From: Aquifex sp.
GTDB taxonomy: Bacteria > Aquificota > Aquificia > Aquificales > Aquificaceae
Direction: 5' to 3'
Assembly: GCA_003978875.1 (NCBI GenBank)
Contig: QNXQ01000084.1
Coordinates: 1 to 14,371 of the forward strand
Length of the DNA stretch: 14,371 nt
Position 1 is the first letter of the stretch, and the number at the start of each line of letters is the position of its first letter. Under the pieces are notes generated by a model that did not search any database, was not told where the DNA came from, and saw nothing but the letters and a program-made list of their open reading frames with translations. Position numbers and translations under genes: made by a program. Below are positions 13,238 through 14,371 of the stretch, one piece after another.

Positions 13238-14350
13238 ATGGATGGAGATTTTTTAAACCCTTGCAAAATTAAAGTTATTGGAGTGGGAGGAGGAGGAAGC
13301 AACGCGGTAAACAGAATGTACGAAGACGGTATAGACGGTGTAGAACTTTATGCGATAAATACAGATGTTCAACACTTAAACAGCCTTAAGGTTCCCAATA
13401 GGATACAGATAGGTGAAAAGGTAACAAGAGGATTGGGAGCAGGAGCAAGGCCGGAGATAGGAGAAGAAGCCGCACTGGAAGATATAGATAAGATAAAGGA
13501 AATTTTGAGAGATACAGATATGGTCTTCATAGCAAGCGGTCTCGGTGGAGGAACAGGTACAGGAGCTGCACCAGTCATAGCAAAAACTGCGAAGGAGATG
13601 GGAATTCTTACGGTGGCTGTTGCTACTTTACCCTTTAAATTCGAAGGAAAAAGGAAAATGGAATTGGCTCTCGGAGGTCTTGAAAAATTGAAGGAATCAG
13701 CCGACGCTTATATCGTTATCCATAATCAAAAAATAGGAGAACTATCGAATAAAGCATTGAGTATAAGGGAAGCTTTCAAAGAGGTAGATGCAGTTCTGTC
13801 AAGAGCTGTAAGAGGTATAACGAGTATCGTTGTGACTCCTGCAGTTATAAATGTTGACTTTGCGGATATAAGAACAACTATGGAAGACGGCGGGCTTGCG
13901 ATAATAGGTATGGGTGAAGGAAAAGGTGAGGAAAAGGCTGAAGTCGCAGTCGAAAAAGCTATAACAAATCCCTTACTTGAAGGAAATTCTATAGAAGGAG
14001 CAAAAAGACTTCTCGTTACACTCTGGACTTCTGAGGATGTTCCGTTCTCCGTCATAGATGAAGTTATGGAAAAGATAAGCCAAAGGGTTCACGATGAAGC
14101 TCAAATCATTTTCGGAGCTGTTTTAGAAAGTGATAAAGAAGATTTCCTAAGGGTTGCAATAGTAGCTACGGACTTTCCTGAGGAGAGATTCAAAGTTGAA
14201 GGCAAAGAGGTTTCCTTTAAGGTTATAAAAAATGAGGATAAGGTAAAACTTATAGAGGAAAAGCCAAAACAAACTCCTAAAAGAGTAGAAATCTTTGAGG
14301 AAGAAGAGATTCCGGCGTATATCAGGAGAAAGCAGAAGAAGAGCCTATGA
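13238..14350 (+). CDS. ftsZ: Cell-division GTPase FtsZ (bacterial tubulin)
   Basis: Polymerises with GTP into the Z-ring that organises septation. The 370-aa protein begins a few residues before IKVIGVGGGGSNAVNRM (11-27) and carries the tubulin signature GGGTGTG (103-109), TLPFKFEGKRK (130-140), and the T7 synergy loop NVDFADIRTTM (205-215), whose Asp207 and Asp210 complete GTP hydrolysis across the filament. After a short Lys/Glu-rich linker, the last 18 residues (353-370) hold EEEEIPAYIRRKQKK, matching the conserved C-terminal peptide that binds FtsA. The start chosen at 13238 has the better ribosome-binding site and matches the short N-terminus I recall for Aquifex FtsZ. Starting at 13223 would add five residues. 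It is the last complete gene of the division cluster. Confidence 0.98.
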   Translation: MDGDFLNPCKIKVIGVGGGGSNAVNRMYEDGIDGVELYAINTDVQHLNSLKVPNRIQIGEKVTRGLGAGARPEIGEEAALEDIDKIKEILRDTDMVFIASGLGGGTGTGAAPVIAKTAKEMGILTVAVATLPFKFEGKRKMELALGGLEKLKESADAYIVIHNQKIGELSNKALSIREAFKEVDAVLSRAVRGITSIVVTPAVINVDFADIRTTMEDGGLAIIGMGEGKGEEKAEVAVEKAITNPLLEGNSIEGAKRLLVTLWTSEDVPFSVIDEVMEKISQRVHDEAQIIFGAVLESDKEDFLRVAIVATDFPEERFKVEGKEVSFKVIKNEDKVKLIEEKPKQTPKRVEIFEEEEIPAYIRRKQKKSL

Positions 14351-14371
14351 GAACGGTAGATATATCCACGA
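14347..14371 (+). CDS. Possible start of next gene, partial (MoaC-like N-terminus)
   Basis: An ATG at 14347 overlaps the ftsZ stop as ATGA and opens a frame reading MRTVDIST to the window edge. The coupling geometry is common in this window. MRTVDIS resembles the first residues of MoaC (typically MxMVDVSxK), the cyclic pyranopterin monophosphate synthase of molybdenum cofactor synthesis, but eight residues cannot establish it. Confidence 0.3.

Noticed and set aside
13726..14055. Minus-strand ORFs inside ftsZ, including 13369-13578
   Set aside because: Ser/Pro-rich shadow frames opposite a highly conserved gene, with no motifs.
1..14371. CRISPR arrays, tRNA/rRNA genes, insertion sequences, attachment sites or a defence island
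   Set aside because: No regularly spaced repeats, cloverleaf-like segments, transposase motifs or defence-gene signatures were found; the window is almost wholly filled with housekeeping genes.

Overview
The window looks like a chromosomal segment of a hyperthermophilic, Gram-negative bacterium of the Aquificaceae, close to Aquifex. The basis is low-to-moderate GC by eye, heavy use of AGA/AGG arginine and ATA isoleucine codons, Lys/Glu-rich and very compact proteins, genes packed with 0-30 bp gaps or small overlaps, and FtsZ and Dtd sequences that match what I remember of the Aquifex aeolicus proteins (recalled, not searched). A KdsD-type arabinose-5-phosphate isomerase and peptidoglycan genes fit a cell with an outer membrane. 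I see no tRNA, rRNA, CRISPR, insertion sequence or intergenic gap longer than about 30 bp, except the left edge.

Layout. (1) Positions 1-195, + strand: the C-terminal part of a LytTR-style response-regulator receiver domain that stops before any output domain. Its base composition differs from everything else here. (2) Positions 202-3916, - strand: a tight six-gene run transcribed right to left as tusB/dsrH-like, dtd, a small sigma-region-4-like HTH protein, gcvT, a TauE/SafE permease and an RsuA/RluB pseudouridine synthase. (3) Positions 3946-4686, + strand: a membrane-anchored GGDEF diguanylate cyclase, divergent from the tusB-like gene and overlapping the next gene tail to tail. (4) Positions 4660-9562, - strand: a second compact run transcribed as phosphohexomutase, inorganic pyrophosphatase, kdsD, an archaeal-type RibD-C reductase, grpE, a 66-aa protein of unknown function and a NYN-domain putative nuclease. 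(5) Positions 9586-14371, + strand: a reduced division and cell-wall cluster murB-ddl-ftsQ-ftsA-ftsZ, with a possible next gene starting in the FtsZ stop codon.

How the genes fit together. The + strand cluster supplies UDP-MurNAc synthesis (MurB), D-Ala-D-Ala (Ddl) and divisome assembly (FtsQ, FtsA, FtsZ). The divergent hexomutase, pyrophosphatase and KdsD genes plausibly supply sugar phosphates for envelope polysaccharide, with pyrophosphatase pulling nucleotide-sugar synthesis forward (inference). The tusB-dtd-rsuA run has an RNA-modification and translation-quality flavour, mixed with unrelated metabolic genes.

I found no clear undescribed multi-gene system; most genes are housekeeping. 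The best leads are the foreign-looking receiver fragment at the left end, the orphan TusB/DsrH protein, the uncharacterised HTH protein between gcvT and dtd, the archaeal-type riboflavin reductase, and the coupled 66-aa/NYN pair after grpE.
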